Assembly: GCA_045121595.1 (NCBI GenBank)
Contig: JBGVGI010000078.1
Location: 1-53,651 of the forward strand
DNA length: 53,651 bases
Direction: 5' to 3'
DNA from: Fumia sp045121595
GTDB taxonomy: Bacteria > Bacillota > Clostridia > Oscillospirales > Ruminococcaceae
The notes beneath the pieces were generated by a model that saw only the letters and a program-made list of their open reading frames with translations, was not told the origin of the DNA and searched no databases. Of this stretch, positions 8,192 through 17,156 are shown piece by piece. Positions within the stretch are counted from its first letter, which is position 1. Every line of letters begins with the position of its first letter. The position numbers were made by a program, and so were the translations under genes.

Positions 8192-9712
8192 ATGAAAAAT
8201 TTAATAATTGCAACCAGAGAATACAGAGAAAAACTTTTAAACGATCCGTACAGACCTGTCTACCACTTTGCACAACCTGATGACAATGGTTTTCCCGGAG
8301 ATTCAAATGGCGCGTTTTTTGTAGACGGCGTTTATCATCTTATGTATCTTTATAAGAATTCAAAAACCGACGCTTATCATTGGGGGCATATTTCCTCTGT
8401 GGATTTGTTGCATTGGCGTCATCACCCCGATGCACTTTTCACCGATGAGGGTGATCTGGGTGCTTTCAGCGGCGGTGCATTTGTTGACGATGACAAAACG
8501 GCTTATCTGTCTTTTTGGAAATTCCCATCAAAGGATTATAAGGGTGATAACGGCGGTATTGCGATTGCATTCTCAAGGCCTCCCTACGATAAATGGGAGA
8601 GGATAAAACCTATTGCTATTGAGGGAGATCGCGAAAAATGGGGCGTCCTTGAAAAGCAGTTTAACGGAGAAATAAGGCATATTGCCTGTGCGGATCCGAG
8701 CAATATCTGGAAAGAAAACGGATTTTATTATATGCAGACAGGCAATAAACCTGTTCTTGACTATTATGGCAGACAAGAAGATTCTTTGGAGTTTTATAAA
8801 GGTGACTTTACAGATTTATTTAAGTCTGAAGATCTTAAAAACTGGGAATATGTTGACAGATTTTATGACAGGGACAAAAGAGACGAAAACTGGCCCGATG
8901 ATACCGAAGACGATATGTGTTCTTCGTTTTTGCCACTATACGACAAGAAGGAAAACGGCGAAAAAACAGGCAAATATCTGCAGCTTTTTATCTCACATAA
9001 CAGAGGCTGCCAGTATTATGTAGGTGAATTCAAAAATGAGAAGTTTTACCCCGAAGTTCACGGCAGAATGTCATGGAATGACAAAGCGTATTTCGCTCCT
9101 GAAGCTTTAATCGACGATAAAAGCAGACAGATTCTCTGGACGTGGCTGCTTGATAATCTTGAAAACGATTTTGAAACTTACGGTTGGAGCAGTGTTTATG
9201 GACTTCCGCGAGTTTTGTGGTGGGAAGATCAAAAACTCCATATTGCACCGGTTACTGAACTGAATAAGCTTCAGTATAATAAGCAGACTCCGACTATAAA
9301 AGAAGATAACAGTATTATTGTGAACAACGGCGAAGTTTTTAGACTTAAAGCTATAATTGATATGAGAAATCAGTCAAAATCAGGCTTTACTGTAAGAAAA
9401 GACGATACAAATCAAACCGATATATATTATGATAAAGAGAAAAATCTTCTGGTTTTTGACGCGTCAAAAAGTGGTAAAAGCAAATTTGCGATTAAAGAGG
9501 AGGCACCACTTTGCATAGATAGTGATGAGCTTAAACTTGATATTTTTGTTGATAAGTCGGTTGTGGAAGTATATGCAAATGATATTCAGGCTATCTGCAG
9601 ACGAGTTTATCCCGAAAATCCGACAGAGGCAACAGGCGTAAGCTTTATCGGTGACAGAAATACAGTGAAAAAGCTTGAGGTGTTTGATATGGCACCTACA
9701 AATCCATATTAA
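8192..9712 (+). CDS. Divergent GH32-like glycosidase
   Basis: A 506-residue protein with an N-terminal five-bladed propeller and a C-terminal beta-sandwich ending in LDIFVDKSVVEVYANDI, the classic GH32 C-domain strand. The usual NDPNG nucleophile motif appears as GDSNG (Asp37) and RDP as ADP (Asp168). The expected acid/base motif (E-C-P) seems to read D-M-C-S (241-244), with no Glu directly before the Cys. It could therefore be a sucrose/fructan hydrolase relative with altered chemistry or substrate. No signal peptide. GGGAGG precedes the ATG. Confidence 0.82.
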   Translation: MKNLIIATREYREKLLNDPYRPVYHFAQPDDNGFPGDSNGAFFVDGVYHLMYLYKNSKTDAYHWGHISSVDLLHWRHHPDALFTDEGDLGAFSGGAFVDDDKTAYLSFWKFPSKDYKGDNGGIAIAFSRPPYDKWERIKPIAIEGDREKWGVLEKQFNGEIRHIACADPSNIWKENGFYYMQTGNKPVLDYYGRQEDSLEFYKGDFTDLFKSEDLKNWEYVDRFYDRDKRDENWPDDTEDDMCSSFLPLYDKKENGEKTGKYLQLFISHNRGCQYYVGEFKNEKFYPEVHGRMSWNDKAYFAPEALIDDKSRQILWTWLLDNLENDFETYGWSSVYGLPRVLWWEDQKLHIAPVTELNKLQYNKQTPTIKEDNSIIVNNGEVFRLKAIIDMRNQSKSGFTVRKDDTNQTDIYYDKEKNLLVFDASKSGKSKFAIKEEAPLCIDSDELKLDIFVDKSVVEVYANDIQAICRRVYPENPTEATGVSFIGDRNTVKKLEVFDMAPTNPY

Positions 9713-9737
9713 AAGGTGGGCATTTGCCCACCTTTTT
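9711..9737 (+). terminator. Terminator after the GH32 gene
   Basis: An 11-bp stem (9711-9721 with 9726-9736) around a 4-nt loop, ending in a T run and overlapping the last bases of the stop codon. Confidence 0.85.
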
Positions 9738-9738
9738 G

Positions 9739-9767
9739 TTGCTTTTGGGAGATTTGTGATGTATAAT
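9739..9767 (+). promoter_or_regulatory. Promoter for the serine hydrolase gene
   Basis: TTGCTT (9739-9744), 17 bp, TATAAT (9762-9767), immediately after the preceding terminator. Confidence 0.6.
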
Positions 9768-9791
9768 TGATTTTACGAAAGGGTTGATTTT

Positions 9792-10931
9792 ATGTTCCAT
9801 AAAACAAAAGAGTTTTGCGATTTGCTGATTGAAAAAGGTTTTCCCGGGATTGATCTGATGGTTTTAAAGGACGGCGAGTGCGTTCTGAGGTATATGAACG
9901 GATACTCCGATCTTGAAAAAAAAATTCCCGTAAATGGGAATGAAAGATATAATATCTATTCCTGTTCCAAGGTTATTACCTGTGTTGCGGCGATGCAACT
10001 ATGGGAGAAGGGACTTTTTTCACTTGAAGATAAGCTTTCAGAATATATGCCCGAGTTTGAAAACATGATCGTTAAGACGGAAAAGGACGTTAAAAAAGCA
10101 GAAAATCCTATTCTTATAAAGCATCTTTTTGAGATGACGGCGGGTTTTTCTTATGATACGGAGTCTGAGGCTGTTAAGCAGTGCCAAAAAGATACAGACA
10201 GCAAGTGTCCAACAAGAGAATTTATGAAATACCTTGCAAAGGAACCTTTGCTTTTTGAACCGGGCACTAACTGGGAATACTCACTTGCTCACGACGTACT
10301 TGCCGCACTTGTTGAGGTGATTTCGGGCGAGAAGTTTGAAGATTACGTAAAAAGACATATTTTTGACGTAGCGGGTATGAAAAATACCACGTTTATGCTC
10401 CCTGATGAGGAACTTGACACTCTTGCCGAGCAGTACAGATATGTTGATGGCAAACCCTGTAACGTGGGCAAAAATATTGCTTCTTATAAATTTGGCTCGG
10501 AATATGCTTCGGGCGGTGCGGGATGTATTTCCGCTACCGAAGATTATGTAAAATTTCTGGAAGCTTTGAGAACAGGCAAACTTATCAAAAGAGAAACTCT
10601 TGATATGATGTGTGTACCAAGGCTTACGGGGAAGGTAAAAGAAAATTTCTGGCTCAAGGAAACCCATAGTTACGGACTTGGTATTCGTTGCCCTGACAGT
10701 AATGAGAAATATACCGATTTTGGTTGGGGCGGTGCAGCCTGTGCGTACCTTGCGGTTGATTTGAAGAAAAACGTTTCCCTTTATTTTGCAACTCATATTT
10801 TAGGTTCGCCTTATGCCGACCACCGTGCGATGGTTTACCGCTACGTTATGGCTGAGCTTTTTAACACCGAAAGTATTGAATGCATTGAAGAAGATATAAG
10901 AAAAATCGAAGAACGAATGATAACGTTTTAG
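9792..10931 (+). CDS. Serine hydrolase, beta-lactamase class C/esterase family
   Basis: A 379-residue cytoplasmic-looking protein of the class C beta-lactamase fold. Ser57-Cys-Ser-Lys60 is the SxxK nucleophile motif, and Tyr163-Ser-Leu is at the place of the YxN motif. A C-terminal GWGGAAC segment stands where KTG/HxG is expected. No signal peptide is visible, which favours an intracellular esterase or peptidase over an antibiotic-degrading lactamase. It ends 11 nt before the nitrite reductase-like gene and may be co-transcribed with it. Confidence 0.85.
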   Translation: MFHKTKEFCDLLIEKGFPGIDLMVLKDGECVLRYMNGYSDLEKKIPVNGNERYNIYSCSKVITCVAAMQLWEKGLFSLEDKLSEYMPEFENMIVKTEKDVKKAENPILIKHLFEMTAGFSYDTESEAVKQCQKDTDSKCPTREFMKYLAKEPLLFEPGTNWEYSLAHDVLAALVEVISGEKFEDYVKRHIFDVAGMKNTTFMLPDEELDTLAEQYRYVDGKPCNVGKNIASYKFGSEYASGGAGCISATEDYVKFLEALRTGKLIKRETLDMMCVPRLTGKVKENFWLKETHSYGLGIRCPDSNEKYTDFGWGGAACAYLAVDLKKNVSLYFATHILGSPYADHRAMVYRYVMAELFNTESIECIEEDIRKIEERMITF

Positions 10932-10942
10932 GAGAATTTATT

Positions 10943-11818
10943 ATGAAAATTACAAATGAAGATGTCGCAAGGGTAAAAGGGCTCGGTTGCCTGTGTGACA
11001 AGACGACAGAAGACTGTTTCAACTGCCGAGTTATCACAAGAAACGGCAAGATTACTGCAAAAGAAAGCCACGTTATTGCGGAAGCTGCGGAAAAATTTGG
11101 CTCTGGCGAAGTGGCAATGACAACAAGACAGACTATCGAAATTCAGCGCGTACCCTTTGAAAACATTGAGCCTATGCGTGAATTCTTAGCAGAGTACGGA
11201 CTCGAAACAGGCGGTACAGGTCCTAAAGTAAGACCGATAGTTTCCTGCAAGGGTACCACCTGCGTTTTCGGGTTGATTGATACCTATGCGCTTTCTTTGA
11301 AAATTCACGAAGTTTTCTATAAAGGCTACCACGATACAGTTTTGCCCCACAAGTTCAAAATTGCGGTGGGCGGTTGTCCCAACAACTGTGTAAAACCTGA
11401 TTTGAACGATTTGGGTGTTATCGGTCAGAGCGTGTTCACACCCGACACCGATAAATGTAAAAACTGCAATAAATGCTTTGTGGAAGAGGCTTGTCCGATG
11501 GGTGCTGCTAAAATTACAGATGGTAAAATCTTCGTAGATAAAACTATTTGTAATAATTGTGGAAGATGCGTAAGCAAGTGTCCTTTCAAGGTTTTCGGAG
11601 AAGCAAAGGAAGGATACAAAGTATACATCGGCGGAAGATGGGGCAAGAAAACCGCCAAAGGAAAGCCTTTGGGAAAAATCTTTACAACTGACGAGGAAGT
11701 TTTAAAGGTTATTGAAAAAGCAATTTTGCTTTTCAAAGACGAGGGAATAAAGGGCGAACGTTTTGCTGATACCATCGAAAGACTTGGATTTGACTATGTT
11801 GAAAAGAAACTTATTTAA
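10943..11818 (+). CDS. Nitrite/sulfite reductase half-domain protein with two 4Fe-4S motifs
   Basis: A 291-residue protein. Residues ~30-90 resemble the ferredoxin-like half-domain of nitrite/sulfite reductases. Cys102/Cys107 (CKGTTC) and Cys145/Cys149 (GGCPNNC) form a siroheme-4Fe-4S type cysteine set. Residues ~157-200 hold two ferredoxin motifs (CKNCNKC...CP and CNNCGRCVSKCP). Four more cysteines (16, 18, 25, 28) lie near the N-terminus. It is half the size of a full sulfite reductase. Its 3' end overlaps the downstream iron-complex binding lipoprotein gene, hinting at a link between redox and iron or corrinoid/siderophore handling (inference). AGGAG precedes the ATG. Confidence 0.82.
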   Translation: MKITNEDVARVKGLGCLCDKTTEDCFNCRVITRNGKITAKESHVIAEAAEKFGSGEVAMTTRQTIEIQRVPFENIEPMREFLAEYGLETGGTGPKVRPIVSCKGTTCVFGLIDTYALSLKIHEVFYKGYHDTVLPHKFKIAVGGCPNNCVKPDLNDLGVIGQSVFTPDTDKCKNCNKCFVEEACPMGAAKITDGKIFVDKTICNNCGRCVSKCPFKVFGEAKEGYKVYIGGRWGKKTAKGKPLGKIFTTDEEVLKVIEKAILLFKDEGIKGERFADTIERLGFDYVEKKLI

Positions 11819-12716
11819 GGCAGTTTTACTTATTTTACTTTTTGTTTTGTGCGGATGCGCTGAAAATACGGTGTCGGGCGATACCGTAACTTTCACCGAT
11901 TCGCTAAACCGCACCGTAACAGTCAGAAAAGCTCCCGAAAAAGTGGCAACACTCATCGGGAGTTTTGCCGATATCTGGGTGCTTTCAGGCGGTGAGATTG
12001 TTGCCACCACCGAAGAAGCATGGGAAGATTTCAATTTAGAGATCGATGCCGTGAATTTGGGAAATGCTCATTCACAGAGTGCCGAAAAACTTATAAGTGT
12101 GTCCCCTGATTTTGTTATAGCAAGTGCGAAAACCGCTTCAAATCTTGAGATGCGTGAACTTCTGGAAAAATTAAATATTCCCGTTGCATATTTTGATGTC
12201 GGAAATTTTGATGATTATCTCAGAATGCTTGAAATCTGTACTGATATTACCGGCAGGAAAGATTTGTACGTGAAAAACGGACTTGAACTCAAAGAAAAAA
12301 TTGATACGGTAAAGCAAAACTTTTCTTTGCCCGAAGAAGAAAAAAAGGTGCTTTTGATACGCACCTCCTCAACTTCCGTAAAGGCAAAGGGGAGCAAGGG
12401 GACGGTTTTAGGTGAAATGCTTTCGGATTTAGGCCTTATAAATATCGCTGACAACGATAAAACTTTGCTTGATAATTTGAGCCTTGAAAGCATTCTTAAT
12501 GAAAATCCATATCGCATTTTTGTGGTGCCGATGGGCGATGACGGCAAACAAGCGGAAGAAAATTTCAAAAAAGTTGTGATGGGAAATCCTGTATGGTCAA
12601 CTCTTGATGCGGTGAAAAATGACAGAGTTCACTTTATGGATAAAACTCTTTTTAACTTGAAACCAAACGGAAGATGGGACGAAGCATATGAAGAACTTGT
12701 TAAAGTGTTCGGATAA
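11796..12716 (+). CDS. Iron-complex ABC transporter substrate-binding lipoprotein (FecB/BtuF type)
   Basis: A 306-residue lipoprotein: a short KR-rich N-terminus, a hydrophobic stretch and a lipobox ending LCGC, with the acylated Cys at about residue 20. The rest matches the TroA/FecB fold (VTFTDSLNRTVTV, SAEKLISVSPDFVIA, then NPVWSTLDAVKNDRVHFMD). The ATG at 11796 is preferred since it yields a clean signal peptide; it overlaps the upstream gene by 23 nt and has no strong ribosome site, so coupling is likely. The ligand could be a siderophore, haem or a corrinoid. Confidence 0.88.
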   Translation: MLKRNLFKAVLLILLFVLCGCAENTVSGDTVTFTDSLNRTVTVRKAPEKVATLIGSFADIWVLSGGEIVATTEEAWEDFNLEIDAVNLGNAHSQSAEKLISVSPDFVIASAKTASNLEMRELLEKLNIPVAYFDVGNFDDYLRMLEICTDITGRKDLYVKNGLELKEKIDTVKQNFSLPEEEKKVLLIRTSSTSVKAKGSKGTVLGEMLSDLGLINIADNDKTLLDNLSLESILNENPYRIFVVPMGDDGKQAEENFKKVVMGNPVWSTLDAVKNDRVHFMDKTLFNLKPNGRWDEAYEELVKVFG

Positions 12717-13677
12717 AGTAAGATTTATCTATGCCGTGGGATTTCTGTTTTTTGTCGTTTCGGCAGTTTTGGGAATAATGCTCGGAAGCACTCCCGTTTC
12801 TGTCGCAGACGGACTTAACGATACCGAAATGCAGATACTTTTGTATATCCGTTTTCCGAGAGTTATTGCTACCCTTGTTACGGGCGCTTCGCTGTCGGTA
12901 GCGGGGGCTGTGGTGCAGAGCGTTCTTGCAAACAGACTTGCCTCACCGAGTATAATAGGTGTCAATGCGGGGGCGGGGCTTGGTGTTGCTGTCTGTACGG
13001 CACTTGGATTTTACGGTGGCATTTTCACTTCGGTATTTGCTTTTTGCGGTGCGTTTTTTACCGTTATGGCGGTGAGCATTGCTTCAAGAAAATGGGGTGC
13101 GTCAAGAGGGACGGTTATCCTTATAGGTGTCGCTTTTAACAGCCTGCTCGTGGCGATAAGGGACAGCATTGTGACCTTTATGCCCGAGGTCGGTGTTATG
13201 AGCAATGACTTTAAAATTGGTGAATTTACAGCAATTACATATAAAAAACTCATCCCTTGCGTTATTCTGATTTCGGTAACGGTTATTTTGCTTTTTACTC
13301 TGGCGAATGAGCTTGATGTTCTTGGTTTAGGTGAAGAACAGGCAAAATCTTTAGGGCTCAACACAAAGCTTATGAGAATCTTGTTTTTGATGGCGGTGGC
13401 GCTGCTTTCGGGTTGTGCCGTAAGCCTTGCGGGACTTTTGTCATTTGTAGGACTTATTGTCCCTCATATTATAAGGCGTCTTGTCGGTAATGAAACAAAG
13501 CACCTTTTAAGCCTTGGAGTTCTGTACGGCGGGGGCTTTGTAAGTATTTGCGATACAATAGCAAGAACAGCTTTTTCGCCCTACGAAATACCCGTTGGAA
13601 TTATTATGGCATTTCTGGGTGCCCCTTTCTTTATCTTTATTCTTATAAAAGGGAAGGGAGGCCACAGAGATGCTTGA
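12688..13677 (+). CDS. Iron-complex ABC transporter permease (FecCD family)
   Basis: A 329-residue polytopic membrane protein of the FecCD/BtuC family. It has RFPRVIATLVTGASLSVAG near the first helices, then GVNAGAGLG, SLAGLLSFVGLIVPHIIRR and the late EIPVGIIMAFLGAPFF. It overlaps the lipoprotein gene by 29 nt and the ATPase gene by 8 nt. Confidence 0.93.
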   Translation: MKNLLKCSDKVRFIYAVGFLFFVVSAVLGIMLGSTPVSVADGLNDTEMQILLYIRFPRVIATLVTGASLSVAGAVVQSVLANRLASPSIIGVNAGAGLGVAVCTALGFYGGIFTSVFAFCGAFFTVMAVSIASRKWGASRGTVILIGVAFNSLLVAIRDSIVTFMPEVGVMSNDFKIGEFTAITYKKLIPCVILISVTVILLFTLANELDVLGLGEEQAKSLGLNTKLMRILFLMAVALLSGCAVSLAGLLSFVGLIVPHIIRRLVGNETKHLLSLGVLYGGGFVSICDTIARTAFSPYEIPVGIIMAFLGAPFFIFILIKGKGGHRDA

Positions 13678-14413
13678 AATTAAAAACCTCTCTTCGGGAT
13701 ATAACGGAAAAAATGTGATAACAAAGATGAATTTATCACTTCCGAAAAACTCACTGATTTCGGTTGTAGGTCCCAACGGTTCGGGGAAAAGCACATTTTT
13801 AAAGACTTTATCGGGAGTTAATCCGGTTTCTGAAGGCGAAATTTCGCTTGACGGAAAAGATTTTTCCTCGTTTTCTGGTAAAAATTGGGCAAAAGAGGTT
13901 TCTTACCTTGCACAGGGGAGAAATATCCCCGATATGACAGTAAAACAGCTTGTTTTACACGGAAGATTTCCTTACCTTGACTATCCGAGAAGATACAGAA
14001 GCACCGATCGTGAGATTGCAGAAAACTCAATAAAAAAGCTGGGTTTAGGCGATATGGCGGACAGACCTCTTAACACCCTTTCGGGCGGTGAAAGACAAAA
14101 GGCTTATATCGCGATGGCACTTGCCCGTGATACGGACTACATCCTGCTTGACGAGCCTACAACCTATCTTGATATTTACCATCAGTTAGGCCTTATGAAA
14201 ATCTTAAAGGATTTATCCCAAAACGGAAAAGGAATAGTTTCGGTTATGCACGATTTACCGCTGGCTTTGAATTTTTCGGATGCGGTGATTGTTATAAACG
14301 GCGGAAAAGTAATTGCTTTTGATATTCCCGAAAAGGTGTGCGATACTTTGTGTAATGTGTTCGGTGTGAAGATAAAAAATATCGGCGGGCAGTATCAATA
14401 TGACATATTTTAA
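13670..14413 (+). CDS. Iron-complex ABC transporter ATP-binding protein (FecE/BtuD type)
   Basis: A 247-residue ABC ATPase with Walker A GPNGSGKST, a Q-loop (YLAQGR), signature LSGGERQK, Walker B YILLDEPTT and the H-loop His in VMHDLPL. GGGAGG precedes the ATG. It completes a one-of-each binding protein, permease and ATPase set; the permease presumably dimerises. Confidence 0.93.
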   Translation: MLEIKNLSSGYNGKNVITKMNLSLPKNSLISVVGPNGSGKSTFLKTLSGVNPVSEGEISLDGKDFSSFSGKNWAKEVSYLAQGRNIPDMTVKQLVLHGRFPYLDYPRRYRSTDREIAENSIKKLGLGDMADRPLNTLSGGERQKAYIAMALARDTDYILLDEPTTYLDIYHQLGLMKILKDLSQNGKGIVSVMHDLPLALNFSDAVIVINGGKVIAFDIPEKVCDTLCNVFGVKIKNIGGQYQYDIF

Positions 14414-14424
14414 AAAAGATGTCC

Positions 14425-14453
14425 TTGTTGTATCGGAGTTTTTCTGGTACAAT
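14425..14453 (+). promoter_or_regulatory. Promoter for the sialidase-like gene
   Basis: TTGTTG (14425-14430), 17 bp, TACAAT (14448-14453), with the Shine-Dalgarno site AAAGGAG a few nt past the predicted transcript start. Confidence 0.5.
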
Positions 14454-14476
14454 ATGCTGGTAAAGGAGAGATTTGT

Positions 14477-15565
14477 ATGGAAGTAAAACACAGTTCAGTA
14501 ATTTATGAAAACCCGTTGCCGCAGCTTTGCAGTAAACATAGCTTTTTTCCATTTTTAATGGAGCTTTCCGACGGTACAATTGCTGCGGTTTATGCAATCG
14601 GTCAGGCTTTTGAAAGTGTTGACAGTTCAAGTTATATATCTTTCAGTAATGATAAAGGTATCACCTGGAGTAAACCTCAGCGTATGTTTAAAGAGGGCGA
14701 GGGTGCTATAACCGATTATTGCAAGGGGACTGTGCTGCCCGACGGTAAAATTATGGCGTTTGGGTATTCTTTTTTAAGGGATGACCCCGAACTTCCTATC
14801 GGTAATCCCGAAAACGGCGGACTTTTAGAGGATTTTGTTTTTTATTCCATTTCTGAGGATAACGGCAAAACCTTTGGCGAAATGGTAAAAGTTCCGTGTT
14901 CGTGGGGGCCCCATATCGAGGCCTCTGCACCGATTACAATTTTAAAAGACGGAAGTCTAATTACTCCGATTACGGGATTTCCTGACTGGAGCGGAAAAAT
15001 GCACGGACCACAATGCGGCAAAGCACTTCGCTATGACGGAAAAGAATGGAATGACGATGTGATTTGTATGGATTTCGGTGATGACGTTACCTGTTACGAG
15101 CAGAGAATGTGTCAGCTTGACTCGGGTGCAATTATCTGTATCGGTTGGAATGAGAACGTTAAAACAGGTGAAAGACTTCCTAATCATTACACTGTTTCTT
15201 ATGATAACGGCAAAACTTTCAGTGAGCCGAAATCTACGGGGATTATGGGTCAGGCATCTTCTGTGTGTGCTTTGGGCGGAGAAAAATTTTTGGCACTTCA
15301 CGCAGTAAGACGTGATACCGATAAACCCGGCATTTATGCTTATATAATTGATTTTTCCGAAAAACAGTGGAATATAGTGGAAGAAAAACTCGTCTGGGCA
15401 CCTGATTTTAAAATTACAAAAGACACCAATATGGCTGAGATTTTCTCTTTCTTAAAATTCGGTCAGCCTGGTGCGATACTTTTAAGTGACGGAGATGTAA
15501 TGATGTCACATTGGTTTGCAAAAGAGGGTAATTACAAAACAGTTGCAACGAGAATAAAGCTTTAA
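14477..15565 (+). CDS. Sialidase-superfamily (BNR repeat) protein
   Basis: A 362-residue six-bladed propeller protein with Asp-box repeats (SFSNDKGITW, SISEDNGKTF, SYDNGKTF). No signal peptide is present, so it would act inside the cell, unlike most secreted sialidases. A clear triad of sialidase arginines could not be confirmed by eye, so the activity (exo-glycosidase on a sialic-acid-like or other sugar) is uncertain. AAAGGAG precedes the ATG. It is followed by a histidine phosphatase gene. Confidence 0.78.
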   Translation: MEVKHSSVIYENPLPQLCSKHSFFPFLMELSDGTIAAVYAIGQAFESVDSSSYISFSNDKGITWSKPQRMFKEGEGAITDYCKGTVLPDGKIMAFGYSFLRDDPELPIGNPENGGLLEDFVFYSISEDNGKTFGEMVKVPCSWGPHIEASAPITILKDGSLITPITGFPDWSGKMHGPQCGKALRYDGKEWNDDVICMDFGDDVTCYEQRMCQLDSGAIICIGWNENVKTGERLPNHYTVSYDNGKTFSEPKSTGIMGQASSVCALGGEKFLALHAVRRDTDKPGIYAYIIDFSEKQWNIVEEKLVWAPDFKITKDTNMAEIFSFLKFGQPGAILLSDGDVMMSHWFAKEGNYKTVATRIKL

Positions 15566-15575
15566 GGTGATTAAA

Positions 15576-16214
15576 ATGACAAAGATTATCCTGATACGTC
15601 ACGGATACAGTTTGGGAAATAAGGAAAAGAAATTTACAGGACAACTTGACCTTCCTCTTGATGCGGTCGGATTTGTTCAGGCAGATTCAATAAGGGATTA
15701 TATTTTAAAGGAATATAAAGTCGATAAGATTTTTTCCAGTGACCTTCAAAGAGCATATGATACCGTAAAACCTCTTGCCGATGCTTTGCAACTTGACGTT
15801 GTCACAAGCAAAGCTTTGAGGGAATTTGACGTTGGACTGTGGAGCGGTGTTGCAATTGAAGAAGTGAAAAATAAATTCCCTGCTGAATTTGAAGTTTACA
15901 AGAATACTCCCGGAATGTTTCGCTTTCCAAACGGCGAAAACTATGAGGAAATTCAGAAAAGAGCGGTTGAATTCATAACGGATATTGCGGAAGAAAACAA
16001 AGAAAAAACTATAGTTGTCGGTACTCACGGCGGAGTTATAAGAGTTTTACGTGCTTTGTGGACGGATACTCCGCTTAGCGAAATTCAAAAAATAGCACAC
16101 GTTTCTAATGCTTCTGTTACAATTGCTGAATATGAAAACGGAAAATTTTCTTTAAAAGAAGTTGGGATTACGGACCATCTGTCCGAAAAGGTATCAGAAG
16201 AAGAAATAAGGTAA
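15576..16214 (+). CDS. Histidine phosphatase family protein (phosphoglycerate mutase-like)
   Basis: A 212-residue protein with the phosphohistidine motif LIRHGYSLGN and the FTGQLDLPL segment. It also has SSDLQRAYDT and a second catalytic His in GTHGGVIR. The ATG at 15576 follows AAGGTG; a GTG nine bases earlier falls inside that site. It probably dephosphorylates a small phosphorylated substrate, perhaps a sugar phosphate given its neighbours (inference). Confidence 0.9.
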   Translation: MTKIILIRHGYSLGNKEKKFTGQLDLPLDAVGFVQADSIRDYILKEYKVDKIFSSDLQRAYDTVKPLADALQLDVVTSKALREFDVGLWSGVAIEEVKNKFPAEFEVYKNTPGMFRFPNGENYEEIQKRAVEFITDIAEENKEKTIVVGTHGGVIRVLRALWTDTPLSEIQKIAHVSNASVTIAEYENGKFSLKEVGITDHLSEKVSEEEIR

Positions 16215-16221
16215 TAAAAGT

Positions 16222-16253
16222 AACTCCCGATGTGATTTAACACATCGGGAGTT
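16222..16253. terminator. Bidirectional terminator
   Basis: A 13-bp perfect stem (16222-16234 with 16241-16253) and a 6-nt loop followed by T residues, between the convergent phosphatase gene and AraC no. 3. Confidence 0.85.
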
Positions 16254-16259
16254 TTTACG

Positions 16260-17036
16260 TTATTTATGTTCTCTCGGGGAAACGCCGAAGTACTTTTTAT
16301 ATGCTCTGTAAAAGGTTACGTAGTCTGCATAACCTACGTTTTCGCTTACAGTTTTGATATCGATTCCGTTTTTGATTTTTTCTCTTGCAATTTCCATTCG
16401 CTTTTGCAAAAGGTATTGTTTGATACTGATACCGAAGCTTTTTTTGAAGATATGACATATCTGTGAAACCGAGCAGAAGTTTTCTTTTGCAAGGGATTCA
16501 AGAGTTATGTCGGTAGTATAGTTTCTGTCAAGGCTTTCGATCAGCCTCATGGGGAGGTTGTCGATTTTTTCGAGATCTGTTGATTTTTTGGGAGAATATT
16601 TTATTTCAAGTAAAATATCGGTTACTACCGAGTTAAGTAAAACGTCGTAATCCGCCTTTGACATAACAGACATCGCAGACAAAAGATATTCAATATTTCT
16701 TACGATGCGATGATTTTTGTTAAGTGACAGGATGCTGCGTTTTTCAAAAAGGGATTCGATTTCACCGTAAACAATACTTTTTCTTATATCTATTACGCAA
16801 CGCTCATATTTTTCAATATCGGAAAGAACCGAAAACTGATGGTAGTCACCTTTTGGAATTAAAAATAAGTCAAAGGGTTTTACCTTGGTGCGAAGACTGC
16901 TTCCTATAAACTCAACGTCGCCATCCAGTAACAAAAAGATTTCATGGTAACTGTGAAAATATCTTCCGTATATATCGGTGTCACCTTTTGCATATTTTAC
17001 GCTTATATCACGCGATTGATAACTTGTCTTTTTCAT
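16260..17036 (-). CDS. AraC family transcriptional regulator (no. 3)
   Basis: A 258-residue regulator with an N-terminal cupin-like part (YFHSYHEIFLLLDGDVEF) and a C-terminal double helix-turn-helix (ITLESLAKENFCSVSQICHI; then SENVGYADYVTFYRAYKKYFG and VSPREHK). The ATG at 17036 follows GGGAG by 7 nt; a TTG-initiated extension to 17069 lacks a ribosome site. It is divergent from the aldolase-sialidase operon and is its likely regulator. Confidence 0.9.
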   Translation of the reverse strand: MKKTSYQSRDISVKYAKGDTDIYGRYFHSYHEIFLLLDGDVEFIGSSLRTKVKPFDLFLIPKGDYHQFSVLSDIEKYERCVIDIRKSIVYGEIESLFEKRSILSLNKNHRIVRNIEYLLSAMSVMSKADYDVLLNSVVTDILLEIKYSPKKSTDLEKIDNLPMRLIESLDRNYTTDITLESLAKENFCSVSQICHIFKKSFGISIKQYLLQKRMEIAREKIKNGIDIKTVSENVGYADYVTFYRAYKKYFGVSPREHK

Positions 17037-17057
17037 ATTACCACTCCCTTTTATGAG

Positions 17058-17086
17058 ATTATAACACAACGCTGCAAAAAACGCAA
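17058..17086 (-). promoter_or_regulatory. Promoter for AraC no. 3
   Basis: On the minus strand TTGCGT (17086-17081), 17 bp, TATAAT (17063-17058). On the plus strand a TATAAT at 17130-17135 precedes the fusion gene but has no convincing -35 box and lies too close to the Shine-Dalgarno site, so the operon may depend on an activator. Confidence 0.5.
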
Positions 17087-17156
17087 TATTTTATGCAAAA
17101 TTTGATATTTATATTTTAAAAATGGCAAGTATAATGGATATAAAGGAGTTGTTAAT

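Noticed and set aside
9792..10931. Antibiotic-resistance beta-lactamase
   Set aside because: No signal peptide, and the YxN and KTG motifs are not standard; an intracellular esterase or peptidase is more likely.
17130..17135. TATAAT before the aldolase-sialidase gene as a complete promoter
   Set aside because: No -35 box at 16-18 bp, and the predicted start coincides with the Shine-Dalgarno site. It may be activator-dependent but is not listed as a promoter.
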